A DNA stretch of 5,862 bases from an uncultured Kouleothrix sp. (GTDB lineage Bacteria > Chloroflexota > Chloroflexia > Chloroflexales > Roseiflexaceae). The stretch spans positions 1 through 5,862 of the forward strand of contig CALLYN010000721.1 of NCBI GenBank assembly GCA_937858455.1, given 5' to 3'. A model generated the notes under the pieces. That model was not told where the DNA came from, ran no database searches, and worked only from the letters and a program-made list of their open reading frames with translations. Shown here piece after piece: positions 5,594 through 5,862 of the stretch. The stretch's first letter is position 1. Each line of letters begins with the position of its first letter. The position numbers and the translations under genes were made by a program.

Positions 5594-5772
5594 GGCGAGA
5601 ACAGCAGCCTGAGCGCGGCATAGATCGCCAGCGCCAGCGCCGCCACGATCAGCAGCAGGCTCCAGATATTCAGCTGCACCACAAACACGACATGCAGGCG
5701 GCTCCAGATCAGCCAGCCGGCGATCAACACTGCAATGGCCAGCAGCCAGCGGTTACGCCTCCAGTGGTTCAT
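5590..5772 (-). CDS. Small two-helix membrane protein, unknown function
   Basis: The 60-residue product is almost wholly hydrophobic after a basic N-terminus (MNHWRRNRW). Two membrane helices are likely, near 9-25 and 34-57, joined by a short turn. I recognise no family. Support for a real gene comes from GAGG 4 nt before the ATG at 5772, an extended -10 promoter about 35 nt upstream of the start codon, and the 4-bp ATGA overlap with the DUF2270 gene. The coupling suggests the two products act together in the membrane, for example as subunits of one complex. That is inference from arrangement only. Confidence 0.75.
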   Translation of the reverse strand: MNHWRRNRWLLAIAVLIAGWLIWSRLHVVFVVQLNIWSLLLIVAALALAIYAALRLLFSP

Positions 5773-5806
5773 GGTGCCTCGTTATGCCAAAAACGATGTG
5801 GCGGGT

Positions 5807-5815
5807 ATTATACCA
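5807..5815 (-). promoter_or_regulatory. Extended -10 promoter for the small membrane protein / DUF2270 unit
   Basis: The minus strand reads TGGTATAAT (5815-5807), a perfect TGnTATAAT extended -10. No good -35 is seen at the usual distance, as is common for extended -10 promoters. Transcription would start near 5800, about 28 nt before the ATG at 5772. The -10 lies inside an 11-bp palindrome (5804-5814), and an imperfect inverted repeat (5813-5820 with 5833-5841) lies just upstream. Either could be an operator. Confidence 0.7.
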
Positions 5816-5862
5816 AATCCGGCTGATCGCTTGGATTATGGTGGGGGTTCGGGGGCGGCTTC

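Noticed and set aside
5838..5862. G-rich stretch near the right edge as a possible G-quadruplex
   Set aside because: It has only two long G-tracts plus short GG runs, so a stable structure is not supported, and the window ends there.

Overview
This GC-rich window reads like part of a chromosome from a member of the Chloroflexota (Chloroflexia/Roseiflexus-like). That is an inference from the Thr/Pro-rich linkers, the DUF2270 protein and the double-CxxC zinc-ribbon protein. No rRNA or other marker is present to prove it. Every gene I can support lies on the minus strand, so the window is transcribed from right to left. Long open frames on the plus strand are antisense shadows of these genes.

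In transcription order, the right edge carries an extended -10 promoter (about 5807-5815). It drives a two-gene unit: a 60-aa two-helix membrane protein (5590-5772) joined by an ATGA stop/start overlap to a four-helix DUF2270 membrane protein (4850-5593). A second, well-spaced promoter (4814-4842) follows, with a leader of about 130 nt and then a 128-aa protein (4290-4676). This protein has two pairs of CxxC motifs separated by a Tyr/Gly/Ser-rich hexapeptide repeat. A stem-loop at 4242-4267 probably terminates it. Next comes a membrane-embedded M50 (site-2-protease-like) metalloprotease with two C-terminal CBS domains (3089-4216).

A non-coding stretch of about 350 bp (2742-3088) precedes the high-affinity phosphate transporter operon: pstS (1497-2741), pstC (430-1422) and the start of pstA (1-433, running off the left edge). 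pstB and phoU would be expected beyond the edge but are not visible. The non-coding stretch contains 11-bp-phased TAAC-type repeats that resemble a PhoB/PhoP-class operator. A perfect 14-bp stem-loop sits between pstS and pstC and may set the excess of binding protein over permease. pstC and pstA overlap by 4 bp.

The most unusual content is protein-level repetition. PstA carries a nearly perfect 102-bp (34-aa) tandem repeat inserted in its first extracytoplasmic loop. PstS has a basic Lys/Arg-Pro repeat linker and no lipobox cysteine. The zinc-ribbon protein has Tyr at exact six-residue spacing. I see no mobile element, CRISPR array, tRNA or rRNA, and no clear evidence of a wholly new multi-gene system.
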